Source: Clostridiales bacterium
Lineage (GTDB): Bacteria; Bacillota; Clostridia; Lachnospirales; Lachnospiraceae
Direction of reading: 5' to 3'
DNA: 28,394 nucleotides
Assembly (NCBI GenBank): GCA_019423795.1
Contig: JAHZAT010000064.1
Coordinates: 1-28,394 of the forward strand
Shown: piece by piece, positions 1 to 7,567 of the stretch
Layout: each line of letters opens with the position of its first letter
How positions within the stretch are numbered: the first letter of the stretch is position 1
The notes under the pieces: generated by a model
The model's database searches: none
What the model was told of the DNA's origin: nothing
The model's input: the letters and a program-made list of their open reading frames with translations, nothing else
Position numbers and translations under genes: made by a program

Positions 1-1483
1 TAACCTCATTAATAATCCTGTTCATTACCTTATTCAATACTTCATAAGGAATCTCAGATGCTTCTGCTGTCATAAAGTCGATTGTCTTAACAGCTCTTAA
101 TGCTACTGCATAATCATATGTTCTAAAATCTCCCATTACTCCAACACTTCGCATATTAGTTAATGCTGCAAAATACTGGTTGATTTCTCTGTCTAATCCG
201 GCTTTGGCGATTTCTTCTCTGTAGATCGCGTCTGCGTCCTGGACGATTTTTACTTTTTCTTCTGTGACTTCTCCGATGATTCGAATTCCTAGTCCTGGTC
301 CTGGGAATGGCTGACGGAATACAAGTCTTTCTGGGATTCCTAACTGTAGTCCTGCCTGTCTTACTTCGTCTTTGAACAGGTCACGTAATGGTTCGATGAT
401 TTCTTTGAAATCTACGAAGTCTGGCAATCCTCCTACGTTGTGGTGGGATTTGATGACTGCTGATTCTCCACCTAATCCGCTTTCTACGACGTCTGGATAG
501 ATTGTACCCTGTGCTAAGAAGTCTACTGCACCAATCTTCTTCGCTTCTTCTTCGAAGATTCGGATGAATTCTTCTCCGATGATCTTACGTTTTGCTTCTG
601 GTTCTGTGACTCCTTTTAATTTGTCATAGTATCTCTGCTGTGCATTGACACGGATAAAGTTTAGATCAAACTGTCCATTTTCTCCAAATACGCCTTCTAC
701 CTCGTCTCCCTCGTCTTTACGTAATAATCCGTGGTCGACGAATACACATGTTAACTGTTTTCCAATGGCTCTTGATAATAATCCGGCTGCTACGGATGAA
801 TCTACTCCTCCTGATAAGGCAAGTAATACTTTTCCATCTCCGACTTTCTCGCGGATTTCTTTAATTGTGCTTTCTACGAAAGCATCCATCTTCCAATCTC
901 CTGCACATCCGCAGACTCCTAATACGAAGTTGGAAAGCATTGTCTTTCCTTCGACTGTATGAAGTACTTCTGGATGGAACTGGATCGCATATAAGGATTT
1001 ATCTGCATTCTCAGCTGTTGCAACTGGACAATCTGCTGTATGTGCAGAAATTTCAAATCCTGGAGCTACCTGTGAGATGTAGTCTGTATGGCTCATCCAA
1101 CAGATTGTTTTTTCTGATACATTTTCAAATAATTTGGAATCTTTCTTGTCGATCAGCACTTCTGTTTTACCATATTCGCTGACTTCGGCTTTCTCTACTT
1201 TTCCTCCAAGGACATGTTGCATCAGCTGTGCTCCATAACATAATCCTAAAACTGGGATTCCAAGTTCGAATAATTCCTTGCTGTATGTTGGGGAATCTGG
1301 TTCGTAACAACTGTTTGGTCCGCCTGTTAAGATGATTCCCTTTGGATTCATTTCTTTGATTTTATCGATACCGATCTTGTAAGAATAAATCTCGCAGTAT
1401 ACATTGCACTCGCGAACGCGGCGTGCAACTAACTGGTTATACTGACCACCAAAATCGATGACGATCACTAATTCATTTTTCAC
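1..1483 (-). CDS. guaA: GMP synthase (glutamine-hydrolysing), 3' end cut by window edge
   Basis: Converts XMP to GMP using glutamine and ATP, the last step of guanine nucleotide synthesis, in the cytoplasm. The minus-strand frame from 1483 runs off the window after 494 codons; about 20 C-terminal residues are missing compared with the usual length of roughly 515. The start is GTG at 1483-1481 with an AGGAGG site at 1491-1496, about 7 nt upstream; no in-frame ATG lies nearby. The class I glutamine amidotransferase domain shows the nucleophile motif GLCYGAQ and the His-Glu pair in QFHPEV. The ATP pyrophosphatase P-loop is ALSGGVDSS, followed by the conserved PFPGPGLGIRI segment of the C-terminal domain. 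It lies 38 bp downstream of metK with no terminator between, so the two are probably co-transcribed. Confidence 0.97.
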   Translation of the reverse strand, partial: MKNELVIVIDFGGQYNQLVARRVRECNVYCEIYSYKIGIDKIKEMNPKGIILTGGPNSCYEPDSPTYSKELFELGIPVLGLCYGAQLMQHVLGGKVEKAEVSEYGKTEVLIDKKDSKLFENVSEKTICWMSHTDYISQVAPGFEISAHTADCPVATAENADKSLYAIQFHPEVLHTVEGKTMLSNFVLGVCGCAGDWKMDAFVESTIKEIREKVGDGKVLLALSGGVDSSVAAGLLSRAIGKQLTCVFVDHGLLRKDEGDEVEGVFGENGQFDLNFIRVNAQQRYYDKLKGVTEPEAKRKIIGEEFIRIFEEEAKKIGAVDFLAQGTIYPDVVESGLGGESAVIKSHHNVGGLPDFVDFKEIIEPLRDLFKDEVRQAGLQLGIPERLVFRQPFPGPGLGIRIIGEVTEEKVKIVQDADAIYREEIAKAGLDREINQYFAALTNMRSVGVMGDFRTYDYAVALRAVKTIDFMTAEASEIPYEVLNKVMNRIINEV

Positions 1484-1521
1484 TCGATTTCCTCCTGAGT
1501 TGCCTAGTGATGTGTTTCGTT

Positions 1522-2703
1522 TTATTCACCTTTTAACAGATCAACTTTGTCAAGTCTCTCCCAAGGAAGATCAAGGTCATTTCTTCCGAAATGTCCATAT
1601 GCTGCTGTCTGTTTATAGATTGGTCTTCTTAAATCTAACATCTTGATGATTCCTGCTGGACGCAGATCAAAATATTTACGGATCAGGTCTACCAATTCCT
1701 GATTGGATTTCTTTCCTGTTCCAAATGTATCAACCATGATAGATGTTGGCTCTGCTACACCGATTGCATAAGATAACTGAATCTCACATTTGTCAGCTAA
1801 TCCGGCTGCTACAATGTTCTTCGCTACATAACGTGCTGCGTAAGCTGCAGAACGGTCTACTTTTGTACAGTCCTTTCCAGAGAAAGCTCCACCACCATGG
1901 CGTGCGTATCCACCGTATGTATCTACGATGATCTTTCTTCCTGTTAACCCTGCATCTCCGTGTGGTCCACCGATCACGAATCTTCCTGTTGGGTTAATGA
2001 AGAATTTTGTTTCATCATCAACCATATCCGCTGGAAGGATCTTATCAAATACTTCACGTTTGATATCTTCATGAATCTGCTCCTGAGTGATATCTGGATC
2101 ATGCTGTGTAGATAACACAACTGCATCAAGACGACTTGGTTTTCCATTATCATATTCTACAGTTACCTGTGTTTTACCATCTGGTCTTAAATACGACAAT
2201 GTTCCATCTTTTCTCACTTTTGTTAACTGTCTTGAAAGCTTATGTGCAAGAGAGATTGGGTATGGCATGTACTCTTCTGTTTCATTAGTAGCAAATCCAA
2301 ACATCATTCCCTGATCTCCGGCTCCAATTGCGTCGATCTCTTCATCTGTCATGTTATTCTCTTTTGCTTCTAGTGCTTTGTCTACACCCATGGCAATGTC
2401 ACTGGACTGTTCATCGATTGTTGTAATAACACCGCATGTATCAGCGTCAAATCCATATTTACCTCTTGTATATCCAATCTCACGAACAGTATCGCGGACA
2501 ATTTTCTGAATATCTACATATGCTTTTGTAGATATCTCTCCCATGACCATAACGATTCCTGTTGTTGTGCAAGTCTCACATGCAACACGGCTCATTGGAT
2601 CCTGTTCTAAAAGTGCATCTAAGATTGCATCAGAAATCTGATCACAGATTTTATCTGGATGTCCTTCTGTCACGGACTCTGATGTGAATAATACTTTATC
2701 CAT
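1522..2703 (-). CDS. metK: S-adenosylmethionine synthetase
   Basis: Makes S-adenosylmethionine from methionine and ATP. The 393-residue product has the family's normal length and is complete. Signature motifs are present: TEGHPDKICDQISDA near the N-terminus (ATP and metal binding), GAGDQGMMFG (around residue 127, family signature 1) and GGGAFSGKDCTKVDRS (signature 2, the flexible active-site region). The start ATG at 2703 has an AAAGGA site about 8 nt upstream. Only about 48 bp separate it from the terminator of the preceding gene, which leaves no room for a SAM-I riboswitch; if SAM feedback exists here it must act another way. guaA follows after 38 bp. Confidence 0.98.
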   Translation of the reverse strand: MDKVLFTSESVTEGHPDKICDQISDAILDALLEQDPMSRVACETCTTTGIVMVMGEISTKAYVDIQKIVRDTVREIGYTRGKYGFDADTCGVITTIDEQSSDIAMGVDKALEAKENNMTDEEIDAIGAGDQGMMFGFATNETEEYMPYPISLAHKLSRQLTKVRKDGTLSYLRPDGKTQVTVEYDNGKPSRLDAVVLSTQHDPDITQEQIHEDIKREVFDKILPADMVDDETKFFINPTGRFVIGGPHGDAGLTGRKIIVDTYGGYARHGGGAFSGKDCTKVDRSAAYAARYVAKNIVAAGLADKCEIQLSYAIGVAEPTSIMVDTFGTGKKSNQELVDLIRKYFDLRPAGIIKMLDLRRPIYKQTAAYGHFGRNDLDLPWERLDKVDLLKGE

Positions 2704-2751
2704 TCTATTATCCTTTCTTAAAATATATCTGTTATTTGTAAAATATCATGA

Positions 2752-2777
2752 AAAGACCCGAAGGATTCCGGGCCTTT
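2752..2777 (-). terminator. Intrinsic terminator of the murA operon
   Basis: On the minus strand a 9-bp stem (arms 2777-2769 and 2760-2752, one G-U pair) with an 8-nt loop is followed by TTTTC. It begins 3 bp after the stop codon of the membrane protein gene at 2780 and separates that unit from metK. Confidence 0.85.
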
Positions 2778-2779
2778 AT

Positions 2780-3418
2780 TTACCTCTTTAACACGACCGG
2801 TGCATTCTTACTCCGGATAACTTCGATCTGTGTTATCTTACCATTCTTTACCTTGGCTACACGAAGTGCTCCTCCTTCAAAGAAATAACACTGACCTACC
2901 TGAAAATTCCCACTCTCTGTTCCAATTCGTTTCTCAAGTAATTCTCCCAATGTCTGATGCTGTGTTTCTTTTGGAATTTCCACATGAACCAGTTCATTGA
3001 TACTTGAAATTCTCTGAGTTGGCAAAAATACTGTCTTATCTATATCATCAAACTTTCCAAAAAAGAATTTCTTGATCGTAAATAAAATCGCGATCGCTAA
3101 AACTACTATAAGATTCTGCTGTGGGCTCGTATGTTCCACGATCATCTGCCTTGCAATGGCAAACATCATAACTTCTACTAACGTATCTGGGGTATGTTTA
3201 CAAAGCATCTTTACAAACTCGATACAAATGACGAGATTAAACGCTACACCAACAAATTTATAAATATCTCTGGATGTTGGGTAATTCATCATTAATTGTA
3301 CCACATCTTTTACCAGATAGATTGTTCCTCCGATGACTGCGATCATAATGATCGCTGATATAAATAATTCTACCCACTTGGATACTTTGAACACTTCGTT
3401 TTTCAGGTATTGTCTCAT
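2780..3418 (-). CDS. PsiE-like integral membrane protein with soluble C-terminal domain
   Basis: Function unknown. The 212-residue protein has about four hydrophobic segments in its first 120 residues (roughly 15-36, 53-72, 80-95 and 102-118), an arrangement resembling the phosphate-starvation-inducible PsiE family; this resemblance is judged by eye. The rest (about 120-212) is soluble and ends in a beta-rich stretch around GQCYFFEGGALRVAKVKNG. Such a C-terminal extension is not present in the roughly 136-residue E. coli PsiE. The start at 3418 follows the murA stop by 16 bp, with a GGAGAA-type site in between, so it is in the murA transcription unit and is its last gene. Confidence 0.6.
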   Translation of the reverse strand: MRQYLKNEVFKVSKWVELFISAIIMIAVIGGTIYLVKDVVQLMMNYPTSRDIYKFVGVAFNLVICIEFVKMLCKHTPDTLVEVMMFAIARQMIVEHTSPQQNLIVVLAIAILFTIKKFFFGKFDDIDKTVFLPTQRISSINELVHVEIPKETQHQTLGELLEKRIGTESGNFQVGQCYFFEGGALRVAKVKNGKITQIEVIRSKNAPVVLKR

Positions 3419-3434
3419 TCAGGCAATTCTCCTT

Positions 3435-4730
3435 TTATCCTATCTTTAACTTAAACTTTGCAACTTCTTTTTCATTGTTAACCAGCTGAATCTCTCCACC
3501 CAATTGTTTAAGCTTCTGTTCAAACTGTTCGTATCCACGATAAATATATCCAATATCGCTGACGGTTGTAAATCCTTTTGCAGATAATCCTGCAATGACA
3601 AGGGCTGCTCCAGCTCTTAAGTCTGGGGCGTGTACGTCAGCTCCTGTAAATCCCTCAACTCCGCTGATGATCGCAGTTCTTCCATCGACCTGAATGGTTG
3701 CTCCCATCTTTGTCAGTTCATCCACATAGCGAAAACGATTTTCAAAAATACTCTCTGAAATCACACTTGTTCCATTGGATAATGCAAGTGTTACCGCCAT
3801 CTGTGGCTGCATATCCGTTGGGAATCCAGGATATGGTAATGTCTTAATGTTTGTAGATTCCAGACGTTTTGTCGCTGATACACGTACTGCGTCATCGAAT
3901 TCTACAACTTCTGCTCCAATTTCGATTAATTTTGCAGAAATTGCTTCTAAATGCTTTGGAATAACATTCTTGATCATAATGTCACCCTTTGTTGCAACTG
4001 CTGCTGTCATAAATGTTCCAGCTTCGATCTGGTCTGGAATGATGGAGTACTGACAATCTCCAAACTTCTCAACACCCTTGATACGGATGACATCAGTTCC
4101 TGCTCCACGGATCTTTGCTCCCATACTGTTTAAGAAATTCGCTACATCAACGACATGTGGCTCTTTTGCTGCATTCTCGATGATCGTATTTCCCTTAGCA
4201 AGCGATGCTGCCATCATAACATTGATCGTCGCTCCTACAGAAACAACGTCCATGTAAATATGGGCTCCCTTTAATTCCTCTGCTGTTGCACTGATCATAC
4301 CATTCTCAATCTCAATCTGAGCTCCCAGCATCTTAAATCCTTTGATATGCTGGTCGATCGGACGGCTTCCGATCTCACATCCACCTGGAAGTGCAACTCT
4401 TGCTCTCTTGTATTTACCAAGTAAAGCACCAATTAAATAGTAAGAAGCTCTGATCTTACGAATAAATTCATTGTCTACATCACACTCTGGATGAATTCCT
4501 TTTCCGCTGATCGTTACTTCGTGTTTTCCTGTTCTATCTATATCTGCTCCAATTTCCTGCATTGCCTGAAGTAATACGTTAATATCTCTTACATCTGGCA
4601 TATTATCTATCATACATTTTCCATCTGTCATTACTGCCGCAGCTAAAACAGGCAGTGCTGCATTCTTCGCACCGCCAATTACTACTTCTCCTACTAACGG
4701 GTTACCACCTTTAATGATATACTGTTCCAT
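3435..4730 (-). CDS. murA: UDP-N-acetylglucosamine 1-carboxyvinyltransferase
   Basis: Transfers enolpyruvate from PEP to UDP-GlcNAc, the first committed step of peptidoglycan synthesis. The frame is open back to a TTG at 4742, but ATG at 4730 is preferred because GAGGTG lies 4 nt before it; this gives 431 residues, close to the usual 420-435. The catalytic cysteine (residue 118 from this start, in LPGGCEIGSRPID) is present, so the enzyme should be fosfomycin-sensitive rather than having the resistant Cys-to-Asp change. The active-site lysine is K22 in GGAKNAALP. Two inverted alpha/beta domains span the full length. It has its own promoter in the end of the upstream gene, and a small membrane protein gene follows after 16 bp. 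Confidence 0.97.
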   Translation of the reverse strand: MEQYIIKGGNPLVGEVVIGGAKNAALPVLAAAVMTDGKCMIDNMPDVRDINVLLQAMQEIGADIDRTGKHEVTISGKGIHPECDVDNEFIRKIRASYYLIGALLGKYKRARVALPGGCEIGSRPIDQHIKGFKMLGAQIEIENGMISATAEELKGAHIYMDVVSVGATINVMMAASLAKGNTIIENAAKEPHVVDVANFLNSMGAKIRGAGTDVIRIKGVEKFGDCQYSIIPDQIEAGTFMTAAVATKGDIMIKNVIPKHLEAISAKLIEIGAEVVEFDDAVRVSATKRLESTNIKTLPYPGFPTDMQPQMAVTLALSNGTSVISESIFENRFRYVDELTKMGATIQVDGRTAIISGVEGFTGADVHAPDLRAGAALVIAGLSAKGFTTVSDIGYIYRGYEQFEQKLKQLGGEIQLVNNEKEVAKFKLKIG

Positions 4731-4810
4731 GATACACCTCAATTATCTCTATCTATATTATTAAACCTAATTTCTATCTTTCGGTAATTATTTAAAATCA
4801 TACAGATTAT

Positions 4811-4839
4811 ATTATATCATACTATTAGAGGTTTTCCAA
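4811..4839 (-). promoter_or_regulatory. Probable sigma-A promoter of murA
   Basis: On the minus strand a -35 TTGGAA (4839-4834) and a perfect -10 TATAAT (4816-4811) are separated by 17 bp. The -35 lies in the last codons of the kinase gene upstream, about 95 bp before the murA start. Confidence 0.6.
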
Positions 4840-5328
4840 CACTTTTTCTAAAGAGTCTCCGATGGATAATTTATCCAGTTCCACTGTGATGTCTGCATAC
4901 TTCTCATAATAAGGGATTCTTTCGCAGTATAAATCATGCAAGGTCTGCCCTTCTTCCAACACAACACCTCTTGCTTTGAGATTTCCAAGACGACGTTTTA
5001 CTGTCTGATAATTCAATTTTAAATAGATCACAGTTCCGATTTCTTTAAAATGTTTCATGGCCTTATCGCTGTAAACAGCACTTCCTCCTGGTGCAATTAC
5101 TGATTTATCGACATCAATTGAAGCATTTACGTCTTCTTCTAACTGTTTAAATCCGTCATTTCCAATTCTTGCAATGATTTCTTTTAATAAACCTCCGCCT
5201 TTTTGCTGAATCACGAGGTCTGTATCCACAAAATCATAACCAAGGGCTTTGGCTAAAAGTACTCCGATCGTACTCTTTCCAGAACCCGGCATTCCAATCA
5301 ATATGTAGTTATTATTTTTTTCTGCCAT
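4825..5328 (-). CDS. aroK: Shikimate kinase-like P-loop kinase
   Basis: Family role: ATP-dependent phosphorylation of shikimate in the chorismate pathway. The 167-residue length fits. Seen are Walker A GMPGSGKST (12-20), the FVDTDLVIQ strand with the DxD pair that binds metal and substrate (around 35-37), and ERIPYYEKYADITV, which holds the arginine (R137) normally contacting shikimate. Two other substrate positions differ: the family's F-R-x-x-E is GFKQLEE here (Lys 61), and the GGG that shapes the shikimate pocket is GGS (81-83). The chemistry may therefore be on a different small substrate. The gene overlaps the flavin reductase gene by 17 bp, and its site AAAGGA lies within that gene. No other aromatic-pathway gene is in the window. 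Confidence 0.75.
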   Translation of the reverse strand: MAEKNNNYILIGMPGSGKSTIGVLLAKALGYDFVDTDLVIQQKGGGLLKEIIARIGNDGFKQLEEDVNASIDVDKSVIAPGGSAVYSDKAMKHFKEIGTVIYLKLNYQTVKRRLGNLKARGVVLEEGQTLHDLYCERIPYYEKYADITVELDKLSIGDSLEKVLENL

Positions 5329-5905
5329 TTGGTTTTTTCCTTTTCTTTTTCTTTCTTACTGAGTAGCCAAAGGTTCCTAATTTCTTTCCTGTTTCATAAT
5401 ATCCGCCATGTGAATAGATCAACGGATTCGTTTTTTCCAGTGCAAAGCGTCCGTTGTCTTCCATATAATCATCATCCACCATAATATTGACAACTTTCGC
5501 CATAAACATATGATGTGAGCCAAGTGGTACGATCTTCTCTACTTTACATTCGATATTTACCGGACTTTCTGCGATGATCGGTGCATCCACAACCTGTGCT
5601 TCTTCTTTTGTCAATCTTGCTTCTTTGAATTTATCAACATCTCTTCCTGAACGTACTCCGCAGAAATCCGTTGCTCTTGTTAACTGTTTTGTTGTCAGGT
5701 TGATCACAAATTCTCCACTATTCTTGATCATTTCATAAGAATGTCTCTCTGGGCGGACAGAAATGTACGTCATTGGCGGATTCGTACAGATCGTCCCTGT
5801 CCATGCGATCGTAATGATGTTATCCTGACCTTTATCTCTGCAAGTCACCATAACTGCTGGCAAAGGATAGATCATATTTCCAGGTTTCCATGAAGTTTTT
5901 GCCAT
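5312..5905 (-). CDS. Flavin reductase-like FMN-binding protein (flavoredoxin type)
   Basis: The 197-residue protein resembles the FMN-binding split-barrel (flavin reductase-like/flavoredoxin) family of anaerobes. Visible features are the N-terminal MIYPLPAVMVTC strand, TIAWTGTICTNPPMTYISVRP, where family members contact FMN, and an EFVINL strand. These proteins bind FMN and pass electrons in the cytoplasm; the partner cannot be read here. The last 17 residues are very basic (SVRKKKKRKKPNGRKK) and encoded by an A-rich stretch that also carries the ribosome site and start of the next gene. The start ATG at 5905 has AGGAGA 6 nt upstream, and the HIT gene stop is about 9 bp away. Confidence 0.85.
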   Translation of the reverse strand: MAKTSWKPGNMIYPLPAVMVTCRDKGQDNIITIAWTGTICTNPPMTYISVRPERHSYEMIKNSGEFVINLTTKQLTRATDFCGVRSGRDVDKFKEARLTKEEAQVVDAPIIAESPVNIECKVEKIVPLGSHHMFMAKVVNIMVDDDYMEDNGRFALEKTNPLIYSHGGYYETGKKLGTFGYSVRKKKKRKKPNGRKK

Positions 5906-5914
5906 ATTTCTCTC

Positions 5915-6331
5915 CTAGAGTGCCTTTTTAATATCCTGTCTTAATTGTTCCATATCGATATCTTCTGTGGAATGTTCTTTCCATCCGATCGTCACGTCAT
6001 CCCCTTCATATCTTGGGATCAAATGCATATGGAAATGATATACTGTCTGACCTGCGATCAGTCCGTTGTTCTGTAAAACATTTAATCCATCACAGTGAAG
6101 CACTTCTTTTAATGCTCTCGCAACAACTGTTGCTAACTGGAATAATTTTCCTGCTGTGATCGCATCAATCTCATAGATATCTTTAAAATGTTCTTTCGGA
6201 ATGATCAGTACATGCCCTTTGGATGCTGGTGCAATATCCATGATCACTTTAAACTCAGAGTTTTCATAAATTGTGTTTGATGGAATCTCTCCACCTGCGA
6301 TCTTACAAAAAATACAATCTTCTTTCTTCAT
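5915..6331 (-). CDS. HIT family nucleotide hydrolase/transferase
   Basis: A 138-residue histidine-triad protein of the Hint type. The triad HFHMH occupies residues 99-103 and is followed by LIPRYEGDD. The N-terminal CIFCKI (Cys 6 and Cys 9) and the ASKGHVLIIPKEHF segment match zinc-containing HIT members. The family cleaves phosphoramidate or nucleotide alpha-phosphate bonds, for example AMP-lysine; the physiological substrate here is unknown. It is first in a three-gene unit with the flavin reductase and the kinase-like gene, and has a good sigma-A promoter upstream and an AGGAAGGAAG site before the ATG. Confidence 0.93.
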   Translation of the reverse strand: MKKEDCIFCKIAGGEIPSNTIYENSEFKVIMDIAPASKGHVLIIPKEHFKDIYEIDAITAGKLFQLATVVARALKEVLHCDGLNVLQNNGLIAGQTVYHFHMHLIPRYEGDDVTIGWKEHSTEDIDMEQLRQDIKKAL

Positions 6332-6395
6332 ATTATATATCTTCCTTCCTGTGTGTTCTTATTTTGAGAGTTTACATATTACTCTGTTTAGATGT

Positions 6396-6424
6396 ATTTT
6401 ATCCCATTTACTATTGTTTTTCAA
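6396..6424 (-). promoter_or_regulatory. Probable sigma-A promoter of the HIT gene unit
   Basis: The minus strand carries -35 TTGAAA (6424-6419), a 17-bp spacer and -10 TAAAAT (6401-6396), about 65 bp before the start codon at 6331. Confidence 0.65.
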
Positions 6425-6445
6425 GAAAAGACCTCTGATCAATTA

Positions 6446-6474
6446 TGCTTTTGACACTTATATCATATTATTCC
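6446..6474. repeat. Solo copy of the MITE terminal repeat
   Basis: The stretch beginning TGCTTTTGACACTTATATCA matches about 24 of 29 bases with the reverse complement of the left end of the element at 6661-6871. It has the orientation of a right-hand end, with no partner visible to its left before the HIT gene. It may be a relic of an earlier insertion, or a binding site shared with the element. Confidence 0.5.
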
Positions 6475-6537
6475 ATTTTCACAAAAAATGTGTATTTTGT
6501 TCACAATTTGGACACATTTTTATGTGATAATAAAAAC

Positions 6538-6643
6538 CGTAAAGTAGTTAATACTTTCAAATCCTACCCCTCTTGAGGATGAAAATCCTCTCCTTATTGT
6601 TTTAAAAGAGAGAACCGACCTAGCTAGTCGGTTCTTTCTTTTT
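6538..6643 (+). ncRNA. Probable small structured RNA with three hairpins
   Basis: No convincing protein frame lies here, but three hairpins follow each other. They are AAAGTA/TACTTT (6541-6557, 5-nt loop), GAGGAT-GAAA-ATCCTC (6575-6590, a GNRA tetraloop), and a 9-bp GC-rich terminator stem (6611-6635) followed by a long T-run. A TGTGATAAT extended -10 at about 6523-6531 would start a transcript near 6538, though no good -35 is seen. An alternative pairing of ATCCT (6561-6565) with AGGAT (6576-6580) would exclude the tetraloop hairpin, a switch-like feature. No known RNA family was recognised. No plus-strand gene follows, so a free small RNA is more likely than a riboswitch. Confidence 0.45.
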
Positions 6644-6645
6644 TT
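6611..6645 (+). terminator. Intrinsic terminator of the putative small RNA
   Basis: The perfect 9-bp stem AGAACCGAC/GTCGGTTCT (6611-6619 with 6627-6635) has a 7-nt loop and is followed by TTTCTTTTTTTG on the plus strand. No plus-strand coding gene ends here, so it implies a non-coding transcript. Confidence 0.8.
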
Positions 6646-6660
6646 GTTTTATGATTATAT

Positions 6661-6871
6661 GATGTAAGTGTCAAAAGTATAAATTGCGTTTGTGCTTGCA
6701 CAAATAAGCAATTTATACTTATTGACACGCCGAACAACGAGAACGGAATAAAATGGTGTGAACACACCATTTTATGGGAGTTCGAGGTGTTCGAGGATTG
6801 CGAAATTGCGTAGCAATGAAGCAATCCGGGTACATCAGAGAGTGGCAAAATTTACTTTTGACACTCTCATC
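6661..6871. mobile_element. MITE-like hairpin-rich element with terminal inverted repeats
   Basis: A 211-bp non-coding element. Its ends form imperfect inverted repeats: left GATGTAAGTGTCAAAAGTA (6661-6679), right the reverse complement with two mismatches (6853-6871). The 7-bp direct repeat ATTATAT flanks it (6654-6660 and 6872-6878), as expected for a target-site duplication. Inside are large palindromes: a 13-bp perfect pair at 6675-6687/6708-6720 enclosing a further 7-bp pair, a 13-bp perfect pair with a 2-nt loop at 6748-6760/6763-6775, and nested GGATTGC/GCAATCC arms at 6795-6827. It carries no transposase and would need one supplied in trans; the parent insertion-sequence family was not recognised. 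Confidence 0.7.
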
Positions 6872-6886
6872 ATTATATAATGTAAA

Positions 6887-6947
6887 AAGAAGCCTTGACT
6901 TAAGTTTTATGTCGTTGATCAACATTTTTCTTTAGCCAAAGCTTCTT
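6887..6947 (-). terminator. Terminator of the dnaX-ybaB-recR operon (possibly bidirectional)
   Basis: Arms 6947-6934 and 6900-6887 pair over 14 bp on the minus strand with two G-U pairs. The 33-nt loop holds its own palindrome GTTGATCAAC, and T residues follow (CTTTTTAC). It lies just after the recR stop codon. On the plus strand the same stem is followed by TTTTTATTTTT, so it could also stop rightward transcripts. Confidence 0.7.
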
Positions 6948-6955
6948 TTTTATTT

Positions 6956-7552
6956 TTATATTTCGGTACGTCCTTCTAATGCTCGAAGTAACGTTACTTC
7001 ATCTATATATTCCAGATCTCCTCCAACCGGAACTCCGCTTGCGATCTTACTGACTTTGATGCCTGTTGGTTTGACAAGTTTGCTGATATACATCGCTGTT
7101 GTCTCACCTTCCAGACTGGAGTTTGTTGCTATGATCAATTCTTTGACATCTCCCTGCAGTCTCGCCATCAGCTCTTTCAGACGAATATCATCTGGACCAA
7201 TTCCAAGCATCGGAGAAATTGCTCCATGGAGAACATGGTAAACACCTTCGTATTTTCCTGTTTTCTCATACGCCATTAAGTCCCTCGTGTTCTCAACGAC
7301 CATGATCGTGCTGTGATCACGTTTGTCACTCGCACAGATCGGACAGATCTCATTGTCTGTCAGTGTACAACATTCTTTGCAATAATGTACATTAGTCTTT
7401 GCGGAAATGATCGTATCTGACAATTTCTGCACCTGATCCTGTGGCATATTGATAATGTGAAATGCCAGTCTTCCTGCGGATTTAGGTCCAATTCCGGGGA
7501 GTTTCCCAAGTTCTTCGATCAACTGTGTGATCTGATTACTGTAATAATCCAT
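6956..7552 (-). CDS. recR: Recombination mediator RecR
   Basis: Works with RecF and RecO to load RecA on gapped DNA. The 198-residue length is standard. Order of parts: an N-terminal helix-hairpin-helix (LGKLPGIGPKSAGRLA, residues 15-30), a four-cysteine zinc site (Cys 58, 61, 70 and 73 in HYCKECC...CPIC), a Toprim domain beginning STIMVVENTRDL (81-92), and a C-terminal Walker-B-like part ending in LLRALEGR. It is the last gene of the dnaX-ybaB-recR unit, 15 bp after ybaB, with a terminator just downstream. Confidence 0.97.
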   Translation of the reverse strand: MDYYSNQITQLIEELGKLPGIGPKSAGRLAFHIINMPQDQVQKLSDTIISAKTNVHYCKECCTLTDNEICPICASDKRDHSTIMVVENTRDLMAYEKTGKYEGVYHVLHGAISPMLGIGPDDIRLKELMARLQGDVKELIIATNSSLEGETTAMYISKLVKPTGIKVSKIASGVPVGGDLEYIDEVTLLRALEGRTEI

Positions 7553-7567
7553 AGTCTCTCACTCTAT

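Noticed and set aside
2704..2751. A SAM riboswitch before metK
   Set aside because: Only about 48 bp separate the upstream terminator and the metK start, and no SAM-type conserved core is visible.
5312..5370. Frameshift at the end of the flavin reductase gene, suggested by its lysine-rich tail
   Set aside because: The downstream frame is already used by the kinase-like gene with its own start, and a basic tail in an A-rich overlap is a sufficient explanation.
6858..6881. Outward promoter in the right end of the element (TTGACA with TATAAT)
   Set aside because: The spacing is only 12 bp, too short for sigma-A; at the left end it is about 9 bp.
6624..6925. Two short minus-strand reading frames over the MITE-like element
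   Set aside because: No ribosome sites, low-complexity products, and they cover palindromes that explain the sequence better.
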